Source: Pseudomonas nitroreducens (GTDB lineage: Bacteria; Pseudomonadota; Gammaproteobacteria; Pseudomonadales; Pseudomonadaceae). Taken from it: DNA of 64,000 bases. The notes below the pieces were generated by a model. The model did not search any database. It was not told the DNA's origin and worked only from the letters and a program-made list of their open reading frames with translations. Each line of letters starts with the position of its first letter. Position 1 is the first letter of the stretch. Shown here one piece after another: positions 36,788 through 48,463 of this stretch. The stretch covers positions 186,001-250,000 of the forward strand of contig NZ_JALJXP010000009.1 in the NCBI RefSeq assembly GCF_024170165.1, read 5' to 3'. The position numbers and the translations under genes are program-made.

Positions 36788-38698
36788 ATGCAACGTTCGA
36801 TCGCCACCGTTTCCCTGAGCGGGACCCTGCCGGACAAGCTCGAAGCCATCGCCGCCGCCGGTTTCGACGGCGTGGAAATCTTCGAGAACGATCTCCTCTA
36901 TTACGGCGGCAGTCCGCGCGACGTGCGCCGTCTCTGTGCCGACCTGGGGCTGGCGATCACGCTGTTCCAGCCGTTCCGCGACTTCGAGGGCTGCCGCCGC
37001 GACCGCCTGCCGCGCAACCTCGACCGCCTGGAGCGCAAGTTCGACCTGATGCAGGAGCTGGGCACCGACCTGGTGCTGATGTGCAGCAACGTGGCCGCCG
37101 ATTCGCTGGGCGAGCGCGAATTCCTCCTCAAAGACCTTGGCCTCGCCGCCGAGCGCGCCGGCGCCCGTGGCCTGCGCGTGGGCTACGAAGCCCTGGCCTG
37201 GGGCCGCCACGTAAACACCTGGCAGCAGGTCTGGGACCTGGTGCGCGAAGTGAATCACCCGGCGCTGGGCGTGATCCTCGACAGCTTCCACACCCTCTCG
37301 CTGAAGGGCGATCCGGCCGGGATCGCGCAGATTCCGGGGGAGAAGATCTTCTTCGTGCAGATGGCCGATGCGCCGATCCTGGCCATGGACGTGCTGGAGT
37401 GGAGCCGGCACTTCCGCAACTTCCCCGGCCAGGGCGAGTTCGACCTGGCGGGCTTCCTCGCGCCGATCCTGAAAAGCGGCTATCGCGGCCCGCTGTCGCT
37501 GGAAATCTTCAATGACGGCTTCCGCGCCGCGCCGCCGCGCGCCAACGCCGCCGACGGCCTGCGCTCGCTGCTCTATCTCGAAGAGAAGACCCGCGCCCGG
37601 CTGGAAAGCGACGGCACGCCGAAGGAGCAGCTCGACTGCCTGTTCGCGCCGCCGCCAGCCAGCCAGCTGGATGGCGTGGAGTTCCTCGAATTCGCCGTCG
37701 ACGAAGCCCTCGGCGCACGCCTGGGCAATTGGCTGGAGCGCCTGGGCTTCGCCCGTGCCGGCGAGCACCGCTCCAAGGCGGTAAGCCTGCTGCGCCAGGG
37801 CGACATCAATATCGTGCTCAATACCGAGCCCTATTCCTTCGCCCACAGCTTCTTCGAGGCCCACGGCCCGTCGCTGTGCGCCACCGCCTTGCGCGTGCGT
37901 GACGCCGCCAGCGCGCTGCAGCGTGCACAGGACTACAAGGGCCAGCCATATCGCGGGCTGGTCGGCCCCAACGAGCGGGAGATTCCCGCCGTGCGCGCGC
38001 CGGACGGCAGCCTGATCTATCTCGTTGAGGAACGCGCCACCGGGCAGACCATCTACGACGTGGACTTCCGCCTCGATCCCGCTGCAATGCCGAGCGGAAA
38101 GCTGCAGCGCATCGACCATATGGCCATGGCGCTGCCGGCGGACGGGCTGGACAGCTGGGTGCTGTTCTACAAGGGACTGTTCGACTTCGAGGCCGATGAC
38201 GAAGTGGTCCTGCCCGATCCCTACGGCCTGGTGAAGAGTCGCGCCTTGCGCAGCGCCAACGGCAGCGTGCGCTTGCCGCTGAACATCTCGGAGAACCGCA
38301 ACACGGCGATCTCCCACGCGCTGTCCAGTTATCGCGGCTCCGGCGTCCATCACATCGCCTTCGCTTGCGAAGACATCTTTGCCGAGGTGGCGCGGGCGAA
38401 GGACGCCGGCGTGCCGTTGCTGGAAATCCCGCTGAACTACTACGACGACCTCGCCGCGCGCTTCGACTTCGACGACGAGTTCCTCAGCGAGCTGGCCTAC
38501 TTCAATGTCCTCTACGACCGCGACGCCAGCGGCGGCGAGTTGTTCCACGTGTACACCGAGCCGTTCGAGGAGCGCTTCTTCTTCGAGATCATCCAGCGCC
38601 GCGGCGGCTACGCTGGCTACGGCGCGGCCAACGTCGCCGTGCGCCTGGCAGCCATGGCCCAGGCGCGAAACGGCACCACCCGTCGACCGAAGGTCTGA
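36788..38698 (+). CDS. quiC: 3-dehydroshikimate dehydratase QuiC (isomerase-like barrel plus VOC/HPPD-like fusion)
   Basis: A 636-residue two-domain protein. Residues 1 to about 275 form a xylose-isomerase-like TIM barrel (FDGVEIFENDLLYYGG, GVILDSFHTLSLKGD, LSLEIFNDGF). The rest, about 290-630, is a vicinal-oxygen-chelate region like 4-hydroxyphenylpyruvate dioxygenase (LQRIDHMAMALP, GVHHIAFACEDIF, LFHVYTEPFEERFFFEIIQR). This fusion is the QuiC type of Pseudomonas, which converts 3-dehydroshikimate to protocatechuate; dehydratase activity lies in the barrel. The adjacent TetR, shikimate dehydrogenase and dehydroquinase genes support this role. Confidence 0.87.
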   Translation: MQRSIATVSLSGTLPDKLEAIAAAGFDGVEIFENDLLYYGGSPRDVRRLCADLGLAITLFQPFRDFEGCRRDRLPRNLDRLERKFDLMQELGTDLVLMCSNVAADSLGEREFLLKDLGLAAERAGARGLRVGYEALAWGRHVNTWQQVWDLVREVNHPALGVILDSFHTLSLKGDPAGIAQIPGEKIFFVQMADAPILAMDVLEWSRHFRNFPGQGEFDLAGFLAPILKSGYRGPLSLEIFNDGFRAAPPRANAADGLRSLLYLEEKTRARLESDGTPKEQLDCLFAPPPASQLDGVEFLEFAVDEALGARLGNWLERLGFARAGEHRSKAVSLLRQGDINIVLNTEPYSFAHSFFEAHGPSLCATALRVRDAASALQRAQDYKGQPYRGLVGPNEREIPAVRAPDGSLIYLVEERATGQTIYDVDFRLDPAAMPSGKLQRIDHMAMALPADGLDSWVLFYKGLFDFEADDEVVLPDPYGLVKSRALRSANGSVRLPLNISENRNTAISHALSSYRGSGVHHIAFACEDIFAEVARAKDAGVPLLEIPLNYYDDLAARFDFDDEFLSELAYFNVLYDRDASGGELFHVYTEPFEERFFFEIIQRRGGYAGYGAANVAVRLAAMAQARNGTTRRPKV

Positions 38699-38798
38699 GC
38701 CGCCGCGCTTTGCGTGCAGGGTGTGGGGGCGCGCATAATCCGCGCATCCCTTCACCCCCCAGCGGGCGCCCCTGGCGCCTGCCCGACGATGCAAAGCC

Positions 38799-39464
38799 AT
38801 GACCGACAGCGCCGCCCAGCCGACTCCCGCCGAACCCGCCCGCCGCGGCCGCAAGAACAACCCGGAGAAGACCCGCGAGGACATCCTCCAGGCGGCCATC
38901 GTCGAGTTTGTCCAGCAGGGGCTTTCCGGCGCGCGGGTGGATGCCATCGCCGAGCGCATGAACACCTCGAAGCGGATGATCTACTACTACTTCGGCAGCA
39001 AGGAACAGCTCTACCAGGCGGTGCTGGAGAAGCTCTACGGAGATATCCGCGGCACCGAGCAGAGCTTGCACCTGGCCGAGCTGGAACCGTTGGAGGCCAT
39101 GCGCCGGCTGGTGGATTTCACCTTCGACCACCATGACCGCAACGTCGATTTCGTGCGGATAGTCAGCATCGAGAACATCCACTACGGCCAGTTCGCCTCC
39201 GGCTCCGAGGCGATTCGCTCGATGAACAGCAACATCCTGCGCACCATCGAGGACATCCTCCAGCGCGGTGCTGCCAGCGGGGCGTTCCGCGACGGCCTGC
39301 AGGCCATCGACGTGCACATGCTGATCAGTGGGTTCTGCTTCTATCGCGTGTCCAACCGCCATACCGTCGGCTCGCTGTTCCAGGTCGAGCTGGAAGACCC
39401 GGCGATCAAGGCGCGGCACAAGGACATGATCATCGAGGCGGTGTTGCGCTACGTGCAGCCGTAA
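38799..39464 (+). CDS. TetR-family regulator of the quinate/shikimate locus
   Basis: A 221-residue TetR regulator. The helix-turn-helix lies at about 25-70 (TREDILQAAIVEFVQQGLSG, IAERMNTSKRMIYYYFGSKE), followed by a helical ligand-binding domain. It is 100 bp after quiC on the same strand and faces the convergent shikimate dehydrogenase gene; P. aeruginosa PA0243 occupies the same place. It probably represses quiC and aroQ in the absence of a pathway intermediate (inference). Confidence 0.86.
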   Translation: MTDSAAQPTPAEPARRGRKNNPEKTREDILQAAIVEFVQQGLSGARVDAIAERMNTSKRMIYYYFGSKEQLYQAVLEKLYGDIRGTEQSLHLAELEPLEAMRRLVDFTFDHHDRNVDFVRIVSIENIHYGQFASGSEAIRSMNSNILRTIEDILQRGAASGAFRDGLQAIDVHMLISGFCFYRVSNRHTVGSLFQVELEDPAIKARHKDMIIEAVLRYVQP

Positions 39465-39513
39465 GGTCGGTTGGGGCACTGCCCATTATTGCCGGCGAAC
39501 ACCTGCGTAGGAT

Positions 39514-39538
39514 GGCGTGGAGCGAAGCGATACCCATC
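39514..39538. repeat. Dispersed 25-bp repeat, copy 2
   Basis: This element starts GGCGTGGAGCGAAGCG and ends ATACCCATC. It is the inverted partner of 26891-26915 (23 of 25 positions). It lies in the 91-bp gap between the convergent TetR and shikimate dehydrogenase genes, just before the latter's stop. Confidence 0.55.
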
Positions 39539-39555
39539 GCGGGTACCGCGCCCGA

Positions 39556-40404
39556 TTACATGGCGGCGAAATGCGTGAGCATCCGTTCAGCGTCTGCCTC
39601 GACGCCACTGAACAGCTCGAACGCCTTCACCGCCTGGAACACCGCCATGTTGCCGCCATCCAGCGTGCGGCAGCCGAGGCTGCGGGCATGCCGGAGCAGT
39701 TCGGTCTCCAGCGGGAAGTAGATGATCTCCGCCACCCACAGGCCCGTGTGCAGCAGCTCCAGCGGCAGGGGCGCGCCGGGCAGCTTGGCCATGCCCACCG
39801 GGGTGGTGTTGACCAGCCCGTTTGCCTCCGTGACGGCGCCGGCAAGGTCATGACCGACCCGCGCGCGCTGGCCGCCGAAATGCGCGTTGAGGTTATCCAC
39901 CAGCGCCTGGGCGCGGGCCGAGTCCACTTCGAAGAGAGTCAATTGCTGCACACCTTCGCTGAGCAGCGCGTGGGCCACTGCAGCGCCTGCGCCGCCAGCG
40001 CCCAGTTGCACCACGCGTTCGCGCGGTGCATCGCTGAGGTTGCGCCGGAAACCTTCGGCAAAGCCCAGGCAGTCGGTGTTGTGGCCGATGCGTTTGCCAT
40101 CGCGCAGCACCACGGTATTCACCGCACCGATACCCCGCGCCTCGTCGGACAGCTCATGCAGCAGCGGGATCACTGCCTGCTTGCACGGGAAGGTGATGTT
40201 CAGCCCGGTGTAGCCCATGCGTTCCGCGGCGGCGAGCAGGTCGGGCAGGGCACCGGCATCGACACCCAGTGTGTCCAGGTCGATCAGCCGGTAGAGATAG
40301 CGCAGCCCCTGGGCGTCGCCCTCGTGCTCGTGCAGGGCTGGGGTGCGCGAAGCCTGGATGCCGGCACCGATGAGCCCGGCCAGCACGGTGCGGTATTCGT
40401 TCAT
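39556..40404 (-). CDS. Shikimate/quinate dehydrogenase (catabolic AroE paralogue)
   Basis: A 282-residue shikimate dehydrogenase-family enzyme. The substrate site shows ASRTPALHE and NITFPCKQ with the catalytic lysine. The NAD(P) fold has QLGAGGAGAAVAHAL, and VNTTPVGMA is conserved. The SRTPALHEHEGDAQG start is closer to quinate/shikimate dehydrogenases than to biosynthetic AroE, and the gene sits with aroQ and quiC, so a catabolic role is likely. ATG 40404 has GGGG eight bases upstream; a GTG at 40413 overlapping the aroQ stop is an alternative. Confidence 0.84.
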   Translation of the reverse strand: MNEYRTVLAGLIGAGIQASRTPALHEHEGDAQGLRYLYRLIDLDTLGVDAGALPDLLAAAERMGYTGLNITFPCKQAVIPLLHELSDEARGIGAVNTVVLRDGKRIGHNTDCLGFAEGFRRNLSDAPRERVVQLGAGGAGAAVAHALLSEGVQQLTLFEVDSARAQALVDNLNAHFGGQRARVGHDLAGAVTEANGLVNTTPVGMAKLPGAPLPLELLHTGLWVAEIIYFPLETELLRHARSLGCRTLDGGNMAVFQAVKAFELFSGVEADAERMLTHFAAM

Positions 40405-40409
40405 GGCCT

Positions 40410-40850
40410 TCACCCCTTCAACAGCTTGGCGAAGTGCTGGATGCCGGCGCGATAGCCGTCGCTGCCGAGCCCGGCGATGACGCCCACGGCGATCGCAGAG
40501 ACGAACGAGTGATGACGGAACTCCTCGCGCCGGTGCACATTGGACAGGTGCACTTCGATTACCGGCAGCTCCACGGCGGCGAGCGCGTCGCGGATGGCTA
40601 CCGAGGTGTGGGTCCAGGCGGCCGGGTTGATCAGGATGCCGGCGCAGCGGCCGCGGGCCTGGTGAATCCAGTCGAGCAGCTGGCCTTCTCGGTTGGTCTG
40701 GCGGAATTCGATGTCCAGACCGTTCTCGGAACCGGTGCGCTGGCAGAGCGCGGCGATGTCGTCGAGGGTCTCGTGGCCGTAGGTGGCGGGCTCACGGGTG
40801 CCGAGCAGGTTCAGGTTCGGCCCGTTGAGCACGAGCAGGGTATGAGGCAT
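40410..40850 (-). CDS. aroQ: Type II 3-dehydroquinate dehydratase
   Basis: A 146-residue type II dehydroquinase. The N-terminus [21 protein letters not shown] carries the catalytic arginine and flexible-loop tyrosine. [20 protein letters not shown] and [19 protein letters not shown] complete the active site. It interconverts 3-dehydroquinate and 3-dehydroshikimate. Located upstream of the shikimate dehydrogenase gene with a 5-bp gap, it is likely the catabolic copy (compare PA0245, aroQ2). An operator-like site lies 58 bp before the start. Confidence 0.92.
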   Translation of the reverse strand: MPHTLLVLNGPNLNLLGTREPATYGHETLDDIAALCQRTGSENGLDIEFRQTNREGQLLDWIHQARGRCAGILINPAAWTHTSVAIRDALAAVELPVIEVHLSNVHRREEFRHHSFVSAIAVGVIAGLGSDGYRAGIQHFAKLLKG

Positions 40851-40907
40851 GAAGGGAGGCTCCGTTGTTTTTGTATGGCCGTGCGGGAAAGGCCTGCAGG
40901 AGCAAAA

Positions 40908-40923
40908 TGTACCAAATGGTTAA
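40908..40923 (-). promoter_or_regulatory. Operator-like site upstream of aroQ
   Basis: On the minus strand TTAACCATTTGGTACA matches the quiC site at 13 of 16 positions and contains the palindrome ACCA-TT-TGGT. A wider symmetry, ACCAAA (40911-40916) / TTTGGT (40924-40929), also covers the spot. Its place 58 bp before the aroQ ATG is suitable for repression. Confidence 0.55.
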
Positions 40924-40930
40924 TTTGGTC

Positions 40931-41240
40931 AATGCCACCGGAGGTTGGTGGTTTTTGTTGAGATATGCTGACTTAAATCGACCTGAGTGGCCGTTTTTGC
41001 GCCGATCTTGCGATTACGTGCATGTGGCCGCGAGCGGGAGAAAAACGACAATCCGTGCGGTGATCGACCACCCTGCGTAGGAGCGGACTCCGTCCGTGAT
41101 CGGTTCGACGCGGCAGTGGGCCCGAAGGCGGACGTTGCCCGCGACCCGCCCAGTGCTGAACCTGCCGGCAAAAAAAGACCCGCCAAGTGGCGGGTCAGAG
41201 GGGGAAGCCTGGAAGCCAGGCCAGTTGGAGAGAACCGGTT
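40931..41240. other. Intergenic stretch with REP-like fragment between aroQ and lpdV
   Basis: No gene is seen in these 310 bp. They hold the rest of the aroQ upstream region, a single REP-like unit (GTAGGAGCGGACTCCGTCCG at 41077-41096) and the lpdV terminator. Open frames running through here continue antisense into lpdV and look spurious. Confidence 0.5.
41170..41196 (-). terminator. Terminator of the bkd operon
   Basis: A perfect 8-bp stem (GACCCGCC 41177-41184 / GGCGGGTC 41189-41196) with loop AAGT. On the minus strand it is followed by a run of seven T residues. It lies 44 bp after the lpdV stop. Confidence 0.9.
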
Positions 41241-42647
41241 TCAGACGTGCAAGGCATGTCCCAGCGCACGCAGCGCAGCTTCCTGCACCGCTTCGCCGAG
41301 GGTCGGGTGGGCGTGGATGGTGCCAGCGATGTCTTCCAGGCAGGCGGCCATTTCCAGCGACTGCACGAAGGCCGTGGACAGCTCCGACACCGCCTTGCCC
41401 ACGGCCTGCCAGCCGAGGATCAGGTGGTTGTCCTTGCGCGCCACCACACGAACGAAGCCGTCGCTGGATTCCTGGGTCATGGCGCGGCCGTTGGCGGCGA
41501 ACGGGAAGCTCGCGGTCAGCACCTCATGGCCGGCGGCCTGGGCCTGTTCCGGCGACAGCCCGACCACCACCACTTCCGGATCGGTGAAGCACACCGCCGG
41601 GATCGCCGTGGGGGTGAAGGCGCGGCGCTTGCCGGCGATGATCTCGGCGACCATCTCGCCCTGGGCCATGGCGCGGTGGGCCAGCATGGGCTCGCCGGCG
41701 ATGTCGCCGATGGCCCAGACATCGCGCATGGAGGTGCGGCATTGCTCGTCGACCTGCACGGCGCGGCCGTTCATGTCCAGGCGCAGGGTGTCGAGGCCCC
41801 AGCCGGCGGTGTTGGGGTGGCGGCCGACGGCGACCAGCACCTGGTCGGTCTCGATCACCCGCTGCGAACCGGCGCCATCCTGCACGCGCAGGCCTTTGCC
41901 GTCCGGCTCCAGGCCCATCACGCTGTGGCCCAGATACAGCTCGATGCCCAGCTTGCGCAGGGAATTGGCCACCGGTTTGGTCAGCTCCTCGTCATAGGTC
42001 GGCAGGATGCGCGGCTGCGCTTCCACCACCGTGACTTCGACGCCGAGCTTGCGGTACGCGGTGCCCAGTTCCAGGCCGATATAGCCGCCGCCCACCACCG
42101 CCAGGCGCTTGGGCAGGGTCTTCGGTGCCAGCGCCTCGGTGGACGAGATGACATTGCCGCCCACCGGCAGGAAGGGCAGCTCCACGGATTTCGAACCGGC
42201 CGCCAGCAGCAGGTGCTCGGTGTGGATGTGCTGGGTGCCGCCTTCGGCAAGCTCGACCTCGACGGTCTTGCCGTCGACGATCTTCGCCCAGCCGTTCACC
42301 ACGGTGACGCCGTGCTTCTTCAACAGCGCGGCGACGCCGGTGGTCAGGCGGTCGACGATGCCGTCCTTCCATTCCACGGTGCGCTGGATGTCGATGCTCG
42401 GCGCCTGCACGCTGATGCCCAGCGGCGACTTGCCGGCGAACTCGCGGGCCTTGAGGTATTCCTCGGCGGCGTGGATCAGCGCCTTGGAGGGGATGCAGCC
42501 GATGTTCAGGCAGGTGCCGCCCAGGGAGGCGCCTTCCACCAGCACGGTGCGGATGCCCAGCTGGCCGGCGCGGATCGCCGCGACATAGCCGCCGGGGCCG
42601 CCACCGATCACCAGCAGGGTGGTTTCGAGAGTCTGGTTCTGTTTCAC
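41241..42647 (-). CDS. lpdV: Dihydrolipoyl dehydrogenase of the branched-chain keto acid complex (E3)
   Basis: A 468-residue FAD/NAD disulfide oxidoreductase: FAD motif [19 protein letters not shown], redox disulfide [16 protein letters not shown] motif [15 protein letters not shown], and a C-terminal HAHPTLGEA carrying the catalytic histidine. GTG at 42647 is the likely start because the conserved fold begins right after it; the open frame extends upstream only as an antisense overlap with bkdB. It reoxidises the lipoyl groups of BkdB. It is the last gene of the operon, 14 bp after bkdB. Confidence 0.92.
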   Translation of the reverse strand: MKQNQTLETTLLVIGGGPGGYVAAIRAGQLGIRTVLVEGASLGGTCLNIGCIPSKALIHAAEEYLKAREFAGKSPLGISVQAPSIDIQRTVEWKDGIVDRLTTGVAALLKKHGVTVVNGWAKIVDGKTVEVELAEGGTQHIHTEHLLLAAGSKSVELPFLPVGGNVISSTEALAPKTLPKRLAVVGGGYIGLELGTAYRKLGVEVTVVEAQPRILPTYDEELTKPVANSLRKLGIELYLGHSVMGLEPDGKGLRVQDGAGSQRVIETDQVLVAVGRHPNTAGWGLDTLRLDMNGRAVQVDEQCRTSMRDVWAIGDIAGEPMLAHRAMAQGEMVAEIIAGKRRAFTPTAIPAVCFTDPEVVVVGLSPEQAQAAGHEVLTASFPFAANGRAMTQESSDGFVRVVARKDNHLILGWQAVGKAVSELSTAFVQSLEMAACLEDIAGTIHAHPTLGEAVQEAALRALGHALHV

Positions 42648-42661
42648 GTGTAGGGCTCCAG

Positions 42662-43948
42662 TCAATCGATGAACAGGGTGGCGGGGTGTTCGAGCAGGGC
42701 GCGCACGGCCTGGATGAAGGCCGCCGCGTCCATGCCGTCGACCACCCGGTGATCGAAGGACGAGGACAGGTTCATCATCTTGCGCACGACCACCTGGCCG
42801 TTGACCACCATGGGCCGCTCGACCATGCGGTTGACGCCGACTATGGCCACTTCCGGGTAGTTGATCACCGGCGTGCTGACGATGCCGCCCAGGGCGCCGA
42901 GGCTGCTCAGGGTGATGGTCGAGCCGGACAGTTCCTCGCGGCTGGCCTTGCCATGGCGCGCGGCTTCGGCGAGGCGCGCCACTTCCGCGGCGTTGCCCCA
43001 CAGGTCGCGGGACTCGGAATTGCGCAGCACCGGCACCATCAGGCCATTGTCGCTCTGGGTGGCGACGCCCAGGTGCACCGCGCCGTAGCGGGTGATCACG
43101 TCGGCTTCGTCGTCATAGCGCGCGTTGAGCTGCGGGAAGTCGCGCAGGGCGACGACCATGGCACGGGCAATGAACGGCAGCAGGGTCAGTTTGCCGCGTG
43201 CCGCCGCGTGCTTGGCATTGAGATGCACGCGCAGCGCTTCGAGATCGGTGACGTCGATCTCCTCGACGTAGCTGAAGTGCGGGATGCGCCGTTTGGCCTC
43301 GGCCATCTTCTGCGCGATCTTGCGGCGCAGGCCGATCACCGGGATCTGGTGCTCGTCGTGGCGTGCGGCATAGCCGGAGGCGATGGTCGCGCCGCCGTGT
43401 TCCAGGAAGTGTTCCAGGTCTTCGCGCAGGATGCGCCCGGCCGGGCCGCTGCCCTGGACGAACTGCAGTTCCACGCCCAGGTCGCGGGCACGCTGGCGCA
43501 CCGCCGGCGAGGCCAGTGGCTTCTCGCCCGGCGCGCGGCGCGGCGCCGGTGACGGGGCAGGGCGCGCGGCCGGGGCGACCGGCTTGCTCTCGACGCGCGG
43601 CGCAGGCTTGGGCGCTTCGGCGACGGGGGCCGGTTTGCTTTCCGGCTTGGCTGCCGGTACCTCTTCATGGGGGTTGGCTTGCGCGACTTCGCGGTGGTTG
43701 CCGTGGCCTTCCACTTCCAGGCGGATCAGCTCGCCGCCCACAGCCATCACCTGGCCGGGCACGCCGCCCAGGGCGATGATCTTGCCGGCCACCGGCGAGG
43801 GGATTTCCACGGTGGCCTTGTCGGTCATGACTTCCGCCAGCAGCTGGTCCTCATGGACCTCGTCGCCGACCTGGACATGCCACTCCACCAGCTCGACTTC
43901 GGCGATACCTTCGCCGATGTCCGGCATCTTGATGACGTGAGTGCCCAT
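42662..43948 (-). CDS. bkdB: Branched-chain keto acid dehydrogenase E2 (dihydrolipoyl transacylase)
   Basis: A 428-residue E2 with an N-terminal lipoyl domain (lipoyl lysine in [13 protein letters not shown]), an Ala/Pro-rich hinge (about 95-140), a peripheral subunit-binding domain ([18 protein letters not shown]), and a catalytic domain ending in [15 protein letters not shown] with the HxxxDG active site. It transfers isobutyryl, isovaleryl and 2-methylbutyryl groups to CoA during valine, leucine and isoleucine breakdown. It starts immediately after the bkdA2 stop. Confidence 0.94.
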   Translation of the reverse strand: MGTHVIKMPDIGEGIAEVELVEWHVQVGDEVHEDQLLAEVMTDKATVEIPSPVAGKIIALGGVPGQVMAVGGELIRLEVEGHGNHREVAQANPHEEVPAAKPESKPAPVAEAPKPAPRVESKPVAPAARPAPSPAPRRAPGEKPLASPAVRQRARDLGVELQFVQGSGPAGRILREDLEHFLEHGGATIASGYAARHDEHQIPVIGLRRKIAQKMAEAKRRIPHFSYVEEIDVTDLEALRVHLNAKHAAARGKLTLLPFIARAMVVALRDFPQLNARYDDEADVITRYGAVHLGVATQSDNGLMVPVLRNSESRDLWGNAAEVARLAEAARHGKASREELSGSTITLSSLGALGGIVSTPVINYPEVAIVGVNRMVERPMVVNGQVVVRKMMNLSSSFDHRVVDGMDAAAFIQAVRALLEHPATLFID

Positions 43949-46502
<2,554 letters not shown>

Positions 46503-46964
46503 ATGGCTGATCTCGACCGCACCGACCTGAAAATCCTCCGCGCCCTGGCCGACGATGGCCGCCTGTCCTGGCGCGATCTGGCGCAGAACATCGGCCTGTC
46601 GCTGACCCCGACCCTGCGCCGGGTGCGCCGCCTGGAGGAGGAGCAGTACATCCAGGGCTACTTCGCTCGCCTCGACGAGGAGCGCCTGTCCGGCGGCATG
46701 AGCGTGTTCGTCTCGGTGTCCCTGGAAAAACAGACCGGCGACTACCTCGCGCGGTTCGAAGAACGCATCGTCCAGGCACCGCAGGTGATGAGCTGCTTCC
46801 AGATGACCGGCGACGCCGACTACATGCTGCGGGTGGTGGTGAAGGACCTGTCGGCCTACCAGCTGTTCCTGACCAATACGCTGACGCAGATTCCCGGCGT
46901 GGCCGGGATCAAGTCGGCGTTCGCGCTGAAGTCGGTGATGCTGCGCTCGGCGCCGCCGATCTGA
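46503..46964 (+). CDS. bkdR: Lrp/AsnC-family activator BkdR
   Basis: A 153-residue Lrp-type regulator with an N-terminal helix-turn-helix (LKILRALADDGRLSWRDLAQ, IGLSLTPTLRRVRRLEEE) and a C-terminal RAM ligand domain (MSCFQMTGDADYMLRVVVKD). It is divergent from bkdA1, the arrangement of bkdR in Pseudomonas, where it activates the bkd operon in response to branched-chain amino acids. Its length matches the family. Confidence 0.93.
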   Translation: MADLDRTDLKILRALADDGRLSWRDLAQNIGLSLTPTLRRVRRLEEEQYIQGYFARLDEERLSGGMSVFVSVSLEKQTGDYLARFEERIVQAPQVMSCFQMTGDADYMLRVVVKDLSAYQLFLTNTLTQIPGVAGIKSAFALKSVMLRSAPPI

Positions 46965-47047
46965 GCGGGGCCATGGCGCGGGAGCAGTGATTTCGCGGAC
47001 AAGGTCCGCTAATCCACCCGGCCCATTGCGGACGATCCGGCTGGATT

Positions 47048-47121
47048 GTAGGAGCGAGCTTGCTCGCGAACCTGCGGCCTGGCGTGGCGCCGACCCAATC
47101 GCGGATGAATCCGCTCCTACC
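47048..47121. repeat. REP doublet (REPIN-like) 1 downstream of bkdR
   Basis: The unit GTAGGAGCGAGCTTGCTCGC (from 47048) contains the hairpin GCGAGC-TT-GCTCGC and is followed by GCGA. A second unit in opposite orientation (TCGCGGATGAATCCGCTCCT at 47099-47118) has hairpin GCGGA-TGAA-TCCGC. The two GGAGCG heads point outward, the standard REPIN layout. Confidence 0.75.
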
Positions 47122-47146
47122 GCAGCCGGCACCTGTCTCGCCTGGG

Positions 47147-47231
47147 CGTAGAAGCGGACTCCGTCCGCGATAGCTATCCGACCATGCGGGAACATCGGCA
47201 GAGTGCGGTTCGCGAGCAAGCTCGCTCCTAC
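47147..47231. repeat. REP doublet (REPIN-like) 2 downstream of bkdR
   Basis: GTAGAAGCGGACTCCGTCCG (hairpin GCGGA-CTCCG-TCCGC) is followed by an inverted unit TTCGCGAGCAAGCTCGCTCC at 47209-47228. Together with the previous pair this gives four REP units within about 185 bp, filling the gap between bkdR and the convergent AraC-type gene. Confidence 0.75.
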
Positions 47232-47241
47232 GAAAAACAAG

Positions 47242-48204
47242 TCAACCCTCGCGGCGGAACTGCTCGCGGTACTGCGTCGGCGTCACCCCCAGGCGCTGGG
47301 AGAACACCAGGCGCATGCGCGCCGCGCTGCCGAAGCCACAGCGCCAGGCGATCATCTTCAGGGCCTGGTCGCTGCCTTCCAGCAACCCGCGCGCCGCGTC
47401 GATGCGGGCGCGCTGGACGAATTCCGCGGGCGTCACCCCCGCTTCACGGACGAACACCCGGGCAAAGCTGCGCGGGCTCATCGCCACCTCGGCCGCCAGG
47501 TGCGGCACGCCCAGCGGCTGGTCGAGGTGCTCCTGCACGTAGCGCTGGATGCGCGCCACCGGTGAGCCTTCGTCGGCCGGCGCCTGCAGGAAGGGGCTGA
47601 ACTGCGATTGCCCGCCCTGACGCTGCGCCACCACCAGCAGTCGCTTCGCCACTGACAGCGCTACTGCTGCGCCGTGGTCCTCGGCAACCAGTGCCAGCGC
47701 CAGGTCTATACCGGCCGTCACGCCCGCCGAAGTCACCAGCGCGCCATCGCGCACATGAATCCGATCCGGCTCTACCAGTGCCCGCGGGAACAGTTCGGCC
47801 AGCCGCCGCGCGTCACTCCAGTGAGTCGTCACACGCTTGCCGTCCAGCAACCCGGCATGGCCGAGCAGGAAGGCCCCGGTGCAGATCGAGCCGTAACGCG
47901 GGGCCCGGGCACAGGCCGCGCGTAGCCAGCCGAGCAACTCGGGCGCGGGCGTCCCTTCCGGCAATTGCGGCCCGCCTGGCACCAGCAGGATGTCGGCGGC
48001 GCCGTCACCTTGATCGAGACTGAAGTCGGCGCCGAGCAGTTGGCCGTTGGAAGCGCGCAGAGGGCAGGGCGGCGCGGCCAGGGTGACGACCTGGTAGCCC
48101 TGGCCCGCAGGGACGAAGGCATTGGCCTCGGCGAACACGTCCAGCGGCCCGGAAACATCCAGCGCCTGCACGCCGGGGAACAGCAGCATGGCTACGCGCT
48201 TCAT
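47242..48204 (-). CDS. GlxA-type AraC-family transcriptional regulator
   Basis: A 320-residue regulator with an N-terminal DJ-1/PfpI (glutamine amidotransferase-like) domain (RVAMLLFPGVQALDVSGPLD, GSICTGAFLLGHAGLLDGK) and a C-terminal AraC double helix-turn-helix (VPHLAAEVAMSPRSFARVFV, IAWRCGFGSAARMRLVF). Related Pseudomonas proteins such as GbdR, CdhR and ArgR control use of betaine, carnitine and arginine. No catabolic gene is adjacent on its strand, so the target is unclear. Confidence 0.88.
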   Translation of the reverse strand: MKRVAMLLFPGVQALDVSGPLDVFAEANAFVPAGQGYQVVTLAAPPCPLRASNGQLLGADFSLDQGDGAADILLVPGGPQLPEGTPAPELLGWLRAACARAPRYGSICTGAFLLGHAGLLDGKRVTTHWSDARRLAELFPRALVEPDRIHVRDGALVTSAGVTAGIDLALALVAEDHGAAVALSVAKRLLVVAQRQGGQSQFSPFLQAPADEGSPVARIQRYVQEHLDQPLGVPHLAAEVAMSPRSFARVFVREAGVTPAEFVQRARIDAARGLLEGSDQALKMIAWRCGFGSAARMRLVFSQRLGVTPTQYREQFRREG

Positions 48205-48463
48205 GGCGTCTCCCGATCCGATCGATGGTGTTCATTCTTGCGGGAGAAAATGCTGGCCGCAAACGCTACGTGGGTTCGAATGCTGCCAATCAGCCAACAG
48301 TCGGCGTGACAATCGAAAGATGGAATGGCCAGCAGTACGCCTTTGTTGCGTTATCTGCAGTAATGCATTGTCGAAGTCGAGCTGTGTAGGAAAGATCCGG
48401 TCAGCTAGATTTATGGCAGTGGGCCACGATCGACGCGACCCGCGTGATCCTGAGGTTCCTGTC

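Noticed and set aside
46965-47241. CRISPR-like repeat array
   Set aside because: The repeats are inverted REP hairpins with different sequences and irregular spacing, with no cas genes.
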